DNA of 64,000 nt, from positions 1-64,000 of the forward strand of contig CAYJFB010000007.1 in the NCBI GenBank assembly GCA_964369685.1, in the 5' to 3' direction. The number at the start of each line of letters is the position of its first letter. Position 1 is the stretch's first letter. The notes under the pieces are model-generated. The model saw nothing but the letters and a program-made list of their open reading frames with translations. It had not been told where the DNA came from and made no database searches. Both the position numbers and the translations under genes were made by a program. This stretch comes from Avidesulfovibrio sp964369685 (GTDB taxonomy: Bacteria > Desulfobacterota > Desulfovibrionia > Desulfovibrionales > Desulfovibrionaceae). Below are positions 1 to 8,723 of the stretch, one piece after another.

Positions 1-2
1 GC

Positions 3-65
3 TTGTTGGATGAAATGGCTCTGGCAACGGCTCGAGAACATGGTGAACAGTTTACGATTGGTTAG
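3..65 (+). CDS. 3' end of an unidentified gene (partial)
   Basis: The window opens inside what looks like a coding region read in frame 3, ending in TAG at 63-65 with the C-terminal residues MALATAREHGEQFTIG. Only about 20 residues are visible, too few to name a family. The main support is the codon pattern and the fact that a member of the intergenic repeat family starts right after the stop, as it does after other genes in this window. Frame 1 is also open over this short stretch, so the frame choice is a judgement. Confidence 0.4.
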   Translation: MLDEMALATAREHGEQFTIG

Positions 66-262
66 GGACTGTTTCTAAAATTTTTTTCTTGGGGGAGTTA
101 AACTCCCCCAAACCCCCTTGATTCTGCGGCAGATTTCAATGCGTAGCACTGAAATCTGCCGCAGTCTAAGTTGCTTTGAGAAGCATCACTGACGTCTTTT
201 TACTTAAAAAAATACAACGAATCATGAAGGGCATGCAAAATATTTTATTTAGAAACAGGCTC
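66..262 (+). repeat. Intergenic repeat, copy A (with terminal inverted repeats)
   Basis: In order on the plus strand: T-rich tract (81-90), a G5/C5 hairpin with 9-bp arms (91-99 and 101-109), a second C-run (112-116), then a perfect 15-bp stem (124-138 with 150-164) whose loop carries a small inner stem TGC-GTA-GCA. The ends carry an 11-bp inverted repeat, CTGTTTCTAAA at 69-79 and its complement at 248-258, which suggests a small mobile element. It lies just after the stop codon at 65 and in that gene's sense direction. The tract of T lies before, not after, the hairpin. Confidence 0.7.
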
Positions 263-286
263 TGGCTCAATCATAAAAACATATTA

Positions 287-1636
287 TCAACGTTTTATTA
301 TTTGTTGTTTACTGCGTGCCACGGCGAGTGTTTCTGCGGGGACATCTTTTGTAATGACTGAACCTGCACCGATTAACGCCGCATCGCCGACAGTCACAGG
401 GGCGACTAAGGCGGTATTGCTGCCGATGAATGCTTTTTTACCGATGACGGTACGCGATTTTTTTTTGCCGTCATAGTTGCAAGTAATGGTACCTGCTCCG
501 ATATTTGTTGCCGCACCGATGTCGGCGTCACCGATGTAGGAGAGGTGGTTGGCCTTCACACCCTCTGCCAGACGAGCGTTTTTGATCTCAACAAAATTCC
601 CCACATGAGCGTGCGTCGCCAGTTCTGCGCCCGGACGTAAACGAGCAAACGGCCCGACCGTACATTCAACACCAACATGTGCACTCTCAAGATGCGAATG
701 CGTACGCACCAATGCACCCTTTTCAATCACTGAGTCCTTCACATGACAAAAGGCCTCAACCCGACAGCCTCGTTTGAGCTGAGAACGTCCCAAAATTTCA
801 CAAGGGCCAAAAATCTCAGCACCCGCTTCAATATCCGTAAAAGGTCCTAAACACACTGTCTGTGGATTATGGAGCAACACACCGTGTTCTAAGGCCATTT
901 GAATTCGGTGCATCCGTAAACATTCTTCAGCCGCAATCAACTCTGACGGCGAATTGACACCCAACAACTCAGCTGTATTGCCGCAAGTCATTCCCGTTAC
1001 ACAAAGACCATCCGCAACAGCCAAAGCAACGAGATCTGTAATATAATATTCATTTGAGGCGTTATTGTTTGAAAGCTTTGGTAAAAGACGTTGGACATCA
1101 TTCATATTGAATAAATACATGCCTGCGTTCACTTCGCCTGTGGGCTCGCCGTGTCGCGTGTTGTCGTAGTCTTTTGCTTCAACAATGCCTGTGATCTTGC
1201 CGTCTGTACGCACAATACGTCCAAAAGCCCCCGGCTCTTCCAAGCGTATTGTTGCAAGAGCAAAAGAGGTGGCTGTGTTTTCTTCCACCATATGACGTAC
1301 CGTTGATTCTGTGATTTGTGGTGTGTCGCCATTAATCACTAAAATACGATCGATGTTGGCTTGTTCAAGGGCAGGCAGTGCGCTCATGAGCGCATGCCCT
1401 GTCCCCAATAACGCTGTTTGCTCAATAAAATGAACATCTTCAGAAGCACATGCCGCACGCACAGCCGCACCGCCATGCCCCACAACAACCCAAATATCTT
1501 TACCAAAAATAGGTCGCAACGCCGCAAGAACATAGGCCAACATGGATTCACCAAGGAGTGTTTGTAACACTTTTGGCGTATCGGAATGCATTCGTGTGCC
1601 TTTGCCTGCGGCCAAAACAAGTGCGCCTGTTTTCAT
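287..1636 (-). CDS. glmU: Bifunctional N-acetylglucosamine-1-phosphate uridyltransferase / glucosamine-1-phosphate acetyltransferase GlmU
   Basis: Makes UDP-N-acetylglucosamine for peptidoglycan and lipopolysaccharide in the cytoplasm. The N-terminal half carries the nucleotidyltransferase signature LAAGKGTRMHSDTPKVL (about residues 8-24), and the C-terminal half is a left-handed beta-helix acetyltransferase with hexapeptide repeats and NIGAGTITCNYDG. The 449-residue length fits the family (about 450-460). A longer reading to 1720 exists, but the ATG at 1636 is preceded by AGAGG at good spacing and gives the usual start MKTGALVLAAGKG. It stands about 160 bases downstream of the SPOR-domain gene on the same strand and could be co-transcribed with it. 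Confidence 0.96.
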   Translation of the reverse strand: MKTGALVLAAGKGTRMHSDTPKVLQTLLGESMLAYVLAALRPIFGKDIWVVVGHGGAAVRAACASEDVHFIEQTALLGTGHALMSALPALEQANIDRILVINGDTPQITESTVRHMVEENTATSFALATIRLEEPGAFGRIVRTDGKITGIVEAKDYDNTRHGEPTGEVNAGMYLFNMNDVQRLLPKLSNNNASNEYYITDLVALAVADGLCVTGMTCGNTAELLGVNSPSELIAAEECLRMHRIQMALEHGVLLHNPQTVCLGPFTDIEAGAEIFGPCEILGRSQLKRGCRVEAFCHVKDSVIEKGALVRTHSHLESAHVGVECTVGPFARLRPGAELATHAHVGNFVEIKNARLAEGVKANHLSYIGDADIGAATNIGAGTITCNYDGKKKSRTVIGKKAFIGSNTALVAPVTVGDAALIGAGSVITKDVPAETLAVARSKQQIIKR

Positions 1637-1794
1637 AAAGTCAATCCTCTTGCTCTTTTGAGTTGTATGTATTTTTTTATCAACGGTGCCGTAAAGATCT
1701 GTCTTTGAGAACGAAGACACAGTTCCGCCACAACTCTGCAGCTATGAAAGGAAGCTATAGCACTTTTGTTTCTTATTTAGACTTTTCAAGTCTG

Positions 1795-2514
1795 TTAGAG
1801 TTGAGCGGGCGGCAGGGGCTCTTTTACAATAACCATGGCATCGCGAATACCCATACTGCGGAGTATTTCTTGTGCTTGTGTCAGATTGGTATCGTTTCCG
1901 CGCAACAAGACTTGAACACGGTACCATTTTACAGCACCGGTTTCGTCACGTTCCAAGGTCATGCGCGTACGCAAATTTTTATTTTCCAATTCTTCTCGTA
2001 GGGCGTCGGTTTGTTCACTGTTTTTATATGCAACAACTTGTAAAACATAATTAAATATCTTGTTCGACTCCACGGTTTGTGGAGTGGCTTGTGCTGATGA
2101 AACGGTATTGCTTTGTGTTGTTTTCGGTTGTTGTATCGGTTTTGTCGCCGTTTTTGGCGGTGAGAGGGGTTCTTTTACGGCTGTTGTGTTTTTGGGTTCG
2201 GTATTATTGCTCGGTGTCGGTGGTACGCGTTTCAGATCATTCATGAAAGTGAGTGATTCTTTCGGTAAAATTTCTTCAGGCGGTGTTTGTGGTTGTTCGA
2301 CGTCGTCTTTCGGCAACAAATTTGTCATTTCTGTTTCCGGATTGTCTCCACGCCCGACAATGACCCCAAACGCAAAAACCCATCCCATACCAATAAACAA
2401 CATAATCAATACTGTCAGAACGCCGGATAGCGTCAACTCTATTGTAAAAGAGCGACGACGGCGGTGGGTTGAACCCTGGTCGTTTTTATTGCGCAAGGCA
2501 TTCGCACCGGGCAC
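1795..2514 (-). CDS. SPOR-domain membrane protein
   Basis: A 239-residue protein with a short basic N-terminus (RRRR near residue 19), one transmembrane helix at about residues 28-54, a long proline/threonine-rich linker, and a C-terminal SPOR-like domain (from about residue 150). SPOR domains bind denuded peptidoglycan glycans at division sites, so this is probably an inner-membrane protein reaching into the periplasm. The start is GTG at 2514, with GAGGAGG about 6 bases upstream overlapping the end region of argS. The 12-base gap to argS indicates an argS-SPOR operon. The precise role (FtsN-like or other) cannot be told from sequence. Confidence 0.85.
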   Translation of the reverse strand: MPGANALRNKNDQGSTHRRRRSFTIELTLSGVLTVLIMLFIGMGWVFAFGVIVGRGDNPETEMTNLLPKDDVEQPQTPPEEILPKESLTFMNDLKRVPPTPSNNTEPKNTTAVKEPLSPPKTATKPIQQPKTTQSNTVSSAQATPQTVESNKIFNYVLQVVAYKNSEQTDALREELENKNLRTRMTLERDETGAVKWYRVQVLLRGNDTNLTQAQEILRSMGIRDAMVIVKEPLPPAQL

Positions 2515-2526
2515 CGAGCACCTCCT

Positions 2527-4182
2527 CTACATGCTTGCAGGCGCGCTGACGCCAAGCAGAGTCAAACCGTTCTGTAATACCTGCCCCACAGATCGCAACA
2601 AAGAAAGACGAGCCAAGACGACTTCCGAATCACCCGCTTGCAACACGGGATGTTTGGCATAATAACTGTGCAGTTGTCCTGCAAGCTCCAATAAATAAAA
2701 ACTGATGTGGTGTGGTGCCAATGCTTGTGCGGCGCTTTCGACAACATCTTCAAAGCGTTCCATGCCTCGCAACAAAGCCAACGCATCGGCATCATCCAAC
2801 ACTGCCAATTCTGAAAGCGTACTCAAAGCAGGCACATTGTAGCCGCTGTCATTGGCTTTACGCAAAATGGATTGTACGCGTGCATGGGCATATTGTACAT
2901 AGTATACAGGATTATCCATGCTGCGTTGTTTGGCCAGTTCCAAGTCAAAATCTAAATGACTGTCGCTCTTTCGTGATAAAAACATGAACCGTGCGGCATC
3001 AACACCCACATCACTCACCACATCAGCCAGTGTTTCAAATTGTCCTGCGCGAGTTGACATAGCCACCATCTCTCCCCCACGCAATAAGTTGACAATCTGA
3101 ATCAAAACAACAGCAAAAGAGTCTTTAGGACGCCCCAAAGCTTGAATTGCCGCACGCATTCGCGGCACATATCCATGGTGATCGGCACCCCATACATCGA
3201 CCAGTTTTGTGAAGCCACGTGTGTATTTGTCGTGGTGGTAGGCGATATCGGTTGCAAAATAGGTCAATGTGCCGTCAGATTTGCGCAATACCCGATCTTT
3301 GTCGTCGCCAAAATCGGTTGTACGAAACCATAATGCGCCGTCTTGCTCGTATGACAAACCCGCTTTATCCAACGTTGCAAATGCCGCCGCAACAGCCCCG
3401 TTTTCAACCAAACTTTTTTCTGAAAACCATTGGTCATGATGAACACGGAATTCAGCCAAATCTTTTTTGATTCCGTCGGCAATGAGATTCATGCCCACTT
3501 CATAACATCGATCTTCGCCTTCGGCATCGGAGAGGGTGAGTAAATTGGGTTCTTTTTTTAGTAAATCTCTTGCAATATCAATGATATATTCGCCACGATA
3601 GTAGTCTTGTGGCCATTCTACGGGCATGTTTTGCAATTCTTTGGCGCGCAACCAAATTGACAAGCCCAACAAACGCATTTGACGTCCGGCATCATTGATA
3701 TAATATTCGGCTTGTGCTTCGTAGCCCGCAAAATGCAACAAACGCAGGAGGCTGTCACCGACAGCGGCACCGCGCCCGTGTCCGATATGCAAAGGCCCTG
3801 TTGGGTTGGCCGAAACGTATTCAACTTGCACTTTTTCATTGGGTTTGGCTGCGCCTGCGCCAAAACGGGCTCCTGCTTGTTCAACACGTAAAACAACCTC
3901 ATGCCAAAATGAGGGAGAGAACGTCACATTTAAAAATCCCGGGCCTGCAACCTCAATGTTTTCCAACGTAGGCAATGCCTCGCGCAACGCGTCAGCCAAG
4001 CGTACGGCCAAATCTCGTGGAGACATGCGCGCTTCTTTTGCCAAAACAAGAGCAAGGTTGACCGCAAGATCGCCATGTTTTGGATCTTTAGGCGGTTCGA
4101 TCACTGTTTTTTCAGGCCAAGAAAAGCCACAAGCTTGTACAACGGCGCGTAAGGCTGTTTCCAGATGTTGTTCTGCACGCAT
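2527..4182 (-). CDS. argS: Arginyl-tRNA synthetase
   Basis: Charges tRNA-Arg in the cytoplasm. The class I HIGH motif is seen as HIGHGRG about 135 residues in, after an N-terminal Arg-specific additional domain. The KMSKS position reads MVAMSTRAG, a relaxed form common in ArgS. The C-terminal DALR anticodon-binding domain ends in GLTLLGVSAPASM. At 551 residues it matches the usual length of bacterial ArgS (about 550-580). It is the first gene of a minus-strand unit with the SPOR gene, spaced 12 bases apart. Confidence 0.97.
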   Translation of the reverse strand: MRAEQHLETALRAVVQACGFSWPEKTVIEPPKDPKHGDLAVNLALVLAKEARMSPRDLAVRLADALREALPTLENIEVAGPGFLNVTFSPSFWHEVVLRVEQAGARFGAGAAKPNEKVQVEYVSANPTGPLHIGHGRGAAVGDSLLRLLHFAGYEAQAEYYINDAGRQMRLLGLSIWLRAKELQNMPVEWPQDYYRGEYIIDIARDLLKKEPNLLTLSDAEGEDRCYEVGMNLIADGIKKDLAEFRVHHDQWFSEKSLVENGAVAAAFATLDKAGLSYEQDGALWFRTTDFGDDKDRVLRKSDGTLTYFATDIAYHHDKYTRGFTKLVDVWGADHHGYVPRMRAAIQALGRPKDSFAVVLIQIVNLLRGGEMVAMSTRAGQFETLADVVSDVGVDAARFMFLSRKSDSHLDFDLELAKQRSMDNPVYYVQYAHARVQSILRKANDSGYNVPALSTLSELAVLDDADALALLRGMERFEDVVESAAQALAPHHISFYLLELAGQLHSYYAKHPVLQAGDSEVVLARLSLLRSVGQVLQNGLTLLGVSAPASM

Positions 4183-4486
4183 GGTATGAATGCCTCAATG
4201 GGAAGGTTGATGTTATAAAACAGACATATGTCATAAATTTTTATTATGCGTGAAAACCTGTACGATGTAAAGAGAGTGGTAAACGCCACGTCGTTCCGCT
4301 TTTGTTGAATATTTAAAATATGTTATAGTTATTACTAACTATTGAATATCAAAAAAGTTTTTTTATGAAAGTTTTGATAGCGGAGTATGCTTTTTCAATG
4401 AGAAATATGTGTATTGAAAAACGATTTCGATGACAAAAGAAAAGAATCTCTTTACTATGAAAATACGCTGAGTGAAAAAAATCTGT

Positions 4487-4515
4487 TTGACAAAAGGCAC
4501 AGAAGCCGTTACACA
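4487..4515 (+). promoter_or_regulatory. Candidate sigma70 promoter of the leu operon
   Basis: TTGACA at 4487-4492, exactly 17 bases, then TACACA at 4510-4515. The -35 is a perfect consensus and the spacing is ideal; the -10 is weaker. It would give a leader of about 420 bases before leuA, long enough for attenuation control. Confidence 0.5.
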
Positions 4516-4671
4516 TGAGATGTAAACGAGAAGATACCAAAATAAAAGCGTTTTATTTTTTTACCTACACGCTGACAAGCCTTCTCGATACAGGTCATAA
4601 AAATGTCTATAAGAACAACACAAAATAGTCATACATCAACAAAGAACATAGAAGAAATATCGTTTTCCTTT

Positions 4672-4779
4672 ATGGCTTTTTTTGGGTGTGCGTTTTTTTG
4701 CGTTTGTTCTTTTTTTATGTCTTTTGAGACGACCTCCGAACGACTATACCTATCAAGCACCGCGTGCCTACACGGTTAG
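4672..4779 (+). CDS. Possible leu leader peptide (speculative)
   Basis: An ATG at 4672 opens a 35-codon frame (internal ATG at 4717) that contains three CTA leucine codons close together, in the segment RLYLSSTACLHG, and then stops at TAG. CTA looks rare in the neighbouring genes. The last codons overlap a hairpin with arms CAAGCAC and GTGCTTG. This resembles the layout of ribosome-mediated leucine attenuators, but no convincing ribosome binding site precedes either ATG and the first half is rich in Phe and Cys rather than Leu. Confidence 0.25.
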   Translation: MAFFGCAFFCVCSFFMSFETTSERLYLSSTACLHG

Positions 4780-4899
4780 GCTGTGCTTGCGGTTCGCGTT
4801 TTCGGACACCATCTTCTTGTCCGGCCGTCCTTGTGACGGGCAACGTACACTCTCTGGCCGTAGTCCCCTACATGGGCGGCCGCACATCACAGCATAGCA

Positions 4900-4925
4900 A
4901 GGCTTGTTTATAAAGCCTCTTTTTA
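4900..4925 (+). terminator. Terminator-like hairpin just upstream of leuA (possible attenuator)
   Basis: AGGCTT (4900-4905) pairs with AAGCCT (4913-4918) and is followed by CTTTTT. It ends about 9 bases before the AAGGAG of leuA, so it can either terminate an upstream small RNA or act as the attenuator of the leu operon. The 6-bp stem is short, so strength is uncertain. Confidence 0.5.
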
Positions 4926-4944
4926 ATGATGTAAGGAGTGTACC

Positions 4945-6498
4945 ATGTCTTCCAATCGTATTTTATTTTTTGACACCACCCTGCGTGACGGTGAACAATC
5001 ACCCGGCGCAACCATGAATCTCCCTGAAAAATTGCGTCTTGCCCAACAACTTGAAATGTTGGGTGTCGACATTATGGAAGCCGGTTTTCCTGCATCTTCT
5101 CAAGGTGATTTTGAAGCGGTGCAAGCCATTGCCAAACAGGCTAAAAATATTCAAATTGCCGGCCTTTGTCGTTGTGTCGCGCGTGATATTGAGAGTTGCT
5201 GGGAAGCGATCAAGGTTGCCAAAAATCCTCGTTTGCACACGTTTTTGTCTACTTCTCCGTTACATATGGAATTTAAATTGCGTAAAACCCCTGAAGAAGT
5301 CTTGGACATGGCTGTTGCAGGGGTAAAGCTTTGCGCTCGCTATACGGACAATGTGGAATTTTCACATGAAGACGCTTCTCGTTCCGATCGAGACTTTTTG
5401 TGCCGTGTGACCGAGGCTGTGATTCATGCAGGCGCACGCACAATCAATATTCCCGATACCGTGGGGTATGCGTTGCCCGAAGAATACGCTGCACTGATTC
5501 GTTATGTCATTGAAAACACGCCAAACAGCGATAAAGCGGTTTTCAGTGTGCATTGTCATAATGATTTGGGTCTTGGCGTTGCAAACACGTTGGCGGCGTT
5601 GCAAGCGGGTGCGCGTCAGGCAGAAGTGACCATTGGCGGTATCGGTGAACGTGCAGGGAACGCCGCGCTTGAGGAATTGGTTATGGCGATGACGGTGCGT
5701 AAAGATTTTTATGGTTTTGAACATGGGATTGACACGACACAATTATTCCCTTCTTGTCGTCTGCTGGCCATGACTATTGGTCAACCCATCGCCGCCAATA
5801 AAGCCATTGTCGGTGCGAACGCGTTTGCACACGAATCGGGGATTCACCAAGACGGTGTACTCAAGCACCGTGAAACATATGAAATCATGCATCCGCACAC
5901 TGTCGGGCGGACAACCAGCGAGTTGATTCTCGGCAAACATTCGGGACGTAATGCTGTAAAAAATAAACTTGTTGAAATGGGCTATACCCTTGATGAGACA
6001 CAAGTCAATATTGTTTTTGATGCGGTTAAAATGCTTGCCGACAAAAAGGCACGGATCGAAGATGAAGATTTGATGGCGATTGTACTCGAAGAAATTTATC
6101 GTATTCCGGATAGTATCCGTTTGCATCACCTCAGTGTGCAAACATCTGATTTGTCTGGCGGTATTCTGCCGACGGCGGCGTTAAAAATGGAAGTGAACGG
6201 ACGCGAGATCGCCAAAGCCGGCTTTGGTGTCGGGGCTGTTGATGCTGTTTTTAATGTGATTAATGAGATTGTCGGTCGTGAACCCACTCTGGAATCGTAT
6301 GTGGTCAACGCGATCACCAGTGGTACGGACGCGCAAGGTGAAGTGACTGTACGACTTCGTGAAGGTTCCGCCACAGCCGTGGGGCGCGGCGCAGCACCTG
6401 ATGTGATCGTTGCAGGCGCAAAAGCCTACGTCAACGCAATGAACAGGCTGATAAAAAAACAGCAAGAAGGCGAATCTCAACACGCGCAACATTGTTAA
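4945..6498 (+). CDS. leuA: 2-isopropylmalate synthase
   Basis: Condenses acetyl-CoA with 2-oxoisovalerate, the first committed step of leucine synthesis. The TIM-barrel catalytic domain begins with DTTLRDGEQSPGATM near residue 11 and contains the metal-binding HCHNDLGLGVANT. The C-terminal part (about residues 370-505) is the leucine-binding regulatory domain, ending in a lysine/glutamine-rich tail. The 517-residue length is normal for the long feedback-regulated form. A good AAGGAG precedes the ATG. It is the first gene of leuACDB, separated from leuC by 390 bases filled with two copies of the intergenic repeat. Confidence 0.97.
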   Translation: MSSNRILFFDTTLRDGEQSPGATMNLPEKLRLAQQLEMLGVDIMEAGFPASSQGDFEAVQAIAKQAKNIQIAGLCRCVARDIESCWEAIKVAKNPRLHTFLSTSPLHMEFKLRKTPEEVLDMAVAGVKLCARYTDNVEFSHEDASRSDRDFLCRVTEAVIHAGARTINIPDTVGYALPEEYAALIRYVIENTPNSDKAVFSVHCHNDLGLGVANTLAALQAGARQAEVTIGGIGERAGNAALEELVMAMTVRKDFYGFEHGIDTTQLFPSCRLLAMTIGQPIAANKAIVGANAFAHESGIHQDGVLKHRETYEIMHPHTVGRTTSELILGKHSGRNAVKNKLVEMGYTLDETQVNIVFDAVKMLADKKARIEDEDLMAIVLEEIYRIPDSIRLHHLSVQTSDLSGGILPTAALKMEVNGREIAKAGFGVGAVDAVFNVINEIVGREPTLESYVVNAITSGTDAQGEVTVRLREGSATAVGRGAAPDVIVAGAKAYVNAMNRLIKKQQEGESQHAQHC

Positions 6499-6640
6499 CA
6501 TATTTTTTTCTGGGGGAGCTAAGCCCCCCCAGACCCCCCTTGTTCCTGCGGCACATTCCAATGCTTTGCATTGTTCATGTGCCGCAGTTCAAGTCGGCCT
6601 GAGAGTCTTGTCATCCAAGAAGAACATGGCAACCATGAAG
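6499..6640 (+). repeat. Intergenic repeat, copy B
   Basis: Starts directly after the leuA stop: T-rich tract, G5 then C7 hairpin (about 6512-6530), a second C6 run, then a two-tier hairpin with outer arms CTGCGGCACAT and ATGTGCCGCAG around an inner CAATGC-TTT-GCATTG. It is followed by a segment GTCGGCCTGAGAGTCTTGTC that recurs in other copies. It is in the sense direction of leuA. Confidence 0.8.
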
Positions 6641-6673
6641 AACGTTGGGGAAAAGCCAAAACAGACGTTCTTT

Positions 6674-6865
6674 GAGGCTGTTTCTAAATATTTTTGTATT
6701 GAGATTGTGACTGAAAAAACTCTCAAAGCAGCTTGAGACGCGGGGCGATGGTGGGCGTTGATGCAGCGCAAAGCGATGCGAAAACGCCCACAATCGCACC
6801 GCGGAAACAAGGGGGTTTGGGGGGGATTATCCCCCCCAAGAAAAAAAGAAAAAAGCAAAAAGAAA
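6674..6865 (-). repeat. Intergenic repeat, copy H (inverted relative to copy B)
   Basis: Read on the minus strand: pyrimidine tract, a palindromic G7/C7 hairpin with 11-bp arms (plus-strand about 6817-6839), a second C5 run followed by TTGTTT, a long stem (19 positions with two mismatches) with a small inner stem, and a distal end CTGTTTCTAAATA (plus strand 6678-6690) shared with the end of copy A. It is the only copy not downstream and sense to a gene: it sits antisense just before the leuC ribosome binding site. Confidence 0.7.
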
Positions 6866-6889
6866 AAGAAAAGAAGAGGAGTATTGAAT

Positions 6890-8152
6890 ATGGCTCAGAC
6901 GCTTGCTCAGAAGCTTTTGCAGGCTCACACAGATGAAGTTGTTACAGGTGACGGTAGCATTGTTCGTTGTCGTGTGTCGTTGGTGCTTGCCAACGACATC
7001 ACAGGCCCTTTGGCTATCAAGTCCTTTCGTGGCATGGGAGCCGAGAAAGTGTTTGATCCGACAAAAATCGCTTTGGTCATGGATCATTTTACCCCACAAA
7101 AAGATATTGACTCCGCCAACCAAGTGTTGATCAGCCGTCAATTTGCCGAAGAACAGAACATTGTTCATTATTATGAAGGCGGTGATTGCGGAATTGAGCA
7201 TGCGTTGTTGCCCGAATTGGGTCTTGTAGGCCCGGGAGACATCGTGATCGGTGCCGACAGTCACACCTGCACCTACGGCGGACTTGCCGCGTTCGCCACA
7301 GGCATGGGTTCCACAGACATCGCCGCAGGCATGGCACTGGGCGAAACATGGTTTAAAGTGCCGTCGACCATACGCGTTGAGCTTGTCGGAACAATGCCCG
7401 AATATTTGCGCCCCAAAGATTTGATGTTGATGCTGATTGGTGAAATTGGCGTTGACGGCGCGTTATATCGTGCCTTGGAGTTTGGCGGTGAGGTTTCCGA
7501 AGCCATGGAAATAGAAGGACGTTTGACCATTGCCAACATGGCCATTGAGGCAGGCGGTAAAGTCGGCTTGTTTGCCTCTGACGCCAAAACACAAGCGTTT
7601 TGTGCGGCAAACAATCGTCCGAACGTGCCGCTTTTGGCTGCAGACGCCGATGCTCAGTATGAACGCGTTGTGCGCATTGATGTGACGGGTAAAGAACCTG
7701 TTGTGGCTTGTCCGCACATTCCCGACAACGTCAAGCCTGTCTCTGAAGTCGGTGAGGACGTGGCGATTCAGCAAGTTGTGATCGGCTCTTGCACCAACGG
7801 GCGCATCGGTGATATGCGCGATGCGGCGGCGATTCTGAAAGGTCGTAAAGTCGCTCGCGGTGTGCGTTGTATTGTTTTGCCTGCGACGCCTGCAGTATGG
7901 AAGCAGTGTTTGCAAGAAGGCTTGATGGAAATCTTTATGGATGCGGGTTGTATTGTCGGCCCTGCAACATGCGGCCCGTGCCTTGGCGGACACATGGGTA
8001 TTTTGGGCGACGGCGAACGCGCCGTGGCAACGACAAACCGTAATTTCCGCGGACGCATGGGCAGCCTTGATTCTGAGGTGTATTTGTCCAGTCCTCTTGT
8101 TGCGGCGGCTTCTGCCGTTGTCGGACGTGTGGCAGGCCCTGCGGCGTTATAA
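6890..8152 (+). CDS. leuC: 3-isopropylmalate dehydratase large subunit
   Basis: With LeuD it isomerises 2- to 3-isopropylmalate through a [4Fe-4S] cluster. The cluster cysteines are visible in VIGSCTNGR and in GPATCGPCLGGHMG. At 420 residues it belongs to the shorter LeuC type found in archaea and many Desulfobacterota rather than the roughly 470-residue enterobacterial form. A longer open frame reaches back to 6758, but that part lies in the intergenic repeat. The ATG at 6890, preceded by GAGGAG, gives the natural start MAQTLAQKLLQAHTDEVV. Confidence 0.96.
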   Translation: MAQTLAQKLLQAHTDEVVTGDGSIVRCRVSLVLANDITGPLAIKSFRGMGAEKVFDPTKIALVMDHFTPQKDIDSANQVLISRQFAEEQNIVHYYEGGDCGIEHALLPELGLVGPGDIVIGADSHTCTYGGLAAFATGMGSTDIAAGMALGETWFKVPSTIRVELVGTMPEYLRPKDLMLMLIGEIGVDGALYRALEFGGEVSEAMEIEGRLTIANMAIEAGGKVGLFASDAKTQAFCAANNRPNVPLLAADADAQYERVVRIDVTGKEPVVACPHIPDNVKPVSEVGEDVAIQQVVIGSCTNGRIGDMRDAAAILKGRKVARGVRCIVLPATPAVWKQCLQEGLMEIFMDAGCIVGPATCGPCLGGHMGILGDGERAVATTNRNFRGRMGSLDSEVYLSSPLVAAASAVVGRVAGPAAL

Positions 8153-8216
8153 TTTCAAGATTATTGTAGAACGTTATCATTAACAACACGATCTGAAGAC
8201 GGAAAAAGGATATATC

Positions 8217-8723
8217 ATGCACTATAAAGGAAATGTTCATAAAGTCGGTGAACATATTGATACAGACGCGATCATTCCCGCGCGTTTTTTGGTCACGGCA
8301 GATCCAGTGGAGCTTGGCAAGCATTGTATGGCAGGACTTGAGCCCGATTGGGTAGCACGAGTCAAACACGGTGATATTGTCGTTTCCGATCGCAATTTCG
8401 GTTGCGGTTCTTCTCGCGAGCACGCGCCTTTGGCTTTGCTTGGTGCGGGCATTCCCGTCGTGATTGCACACAGCTTTGCACGCATTTTTTATCGCAACGC
8501 CATCAATATGGGACTGTTGCTCATTGAACTTGGCGAAATCGTTGATAACTTCAAAGACGGCGATCAAGTTGAAGTCGACACAGAAAAAGGCGTTGTCCGC
8601 AATCTGACACAAGGCGGTGAGTGGACATATCCTGCATTACCGCCTTCAATGAATGAATTGTTGCAACAAGGCGGTTTGGTACCGTATGTGCGTGCGCGTT
8701 TGAATGCTAAGGGAGTTTGTTAA
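8217..8723 (+). CDS. leuD: 3-isopropylmalate dehydratase small subunit
   Basis: The swivel-domain partner of LeuC. It shows the family motif HIDTDAIIPARF near the N-terminus and FGCGSSREHAP in the middle, the loop that contacts substrate. At 168 residues it is the short form that pairs with short LeuC. The start has AAAGGAT at a good distance. It lies 64 bases after leuC, and its TAA shares one base with the ATG of leuB, indicating translational coupling. Confidence 0.96.
   Translation: MHYKGNVHKVGEHIDTDAIIPARFLVTADPVELGKHCMAGLEPDWVARVKHGDIVVSDRNFGCGSSREHAPLALLGAGIPVVIAHSFARIFYRNAINMGLLLIELGEIVDNFKDGDQVEVDTEKGVVRNLTQGGEWTYPALPPSMNELLQQGGLVPYVRARLNAKGVC

Larger units (their letters stand above)
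4183..4944. other. Divergent intergenic region with the leuA leader
   Basis: A 760-base gap between divergent argS and leuA. It holds a good sigma70-type promoter for leuA (4487-4515), a long GC-richer structured stretch (about 4727-4890), a possible leader peptide with three CTA leucine codons, and an intrinsic-terminator-like hairpin directly before the leuA ribosome binding site. I looked for a T-box (the conserved TGGNACCGCG side) and did not find one. Confidence 0.6.

Noticed and set aside
2060..2662. 200-codon open frame antisense to the SPOR gene and argS end
   Set aside because: It overlaps two well-supported genes on the other strand and reads as valine/cysteine-rich reverse of the Pro/Thr linker.
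4682..4897. 71-codon open frame in the leuA leader
   Set aside because: It begins with TTG without a ribosome site, runs through strong RNA stems, and has arginine/proline-rich content typical of chance frames in structured RNA.
4500..4944. T-box riboswitch before leuA
   Set aside because: A terminator-like hairpin is present, but I see no T-box core (TGGNACCGCG) and no specifier loop layout; the GCACCGCG near 4758 lies in the wrong context.
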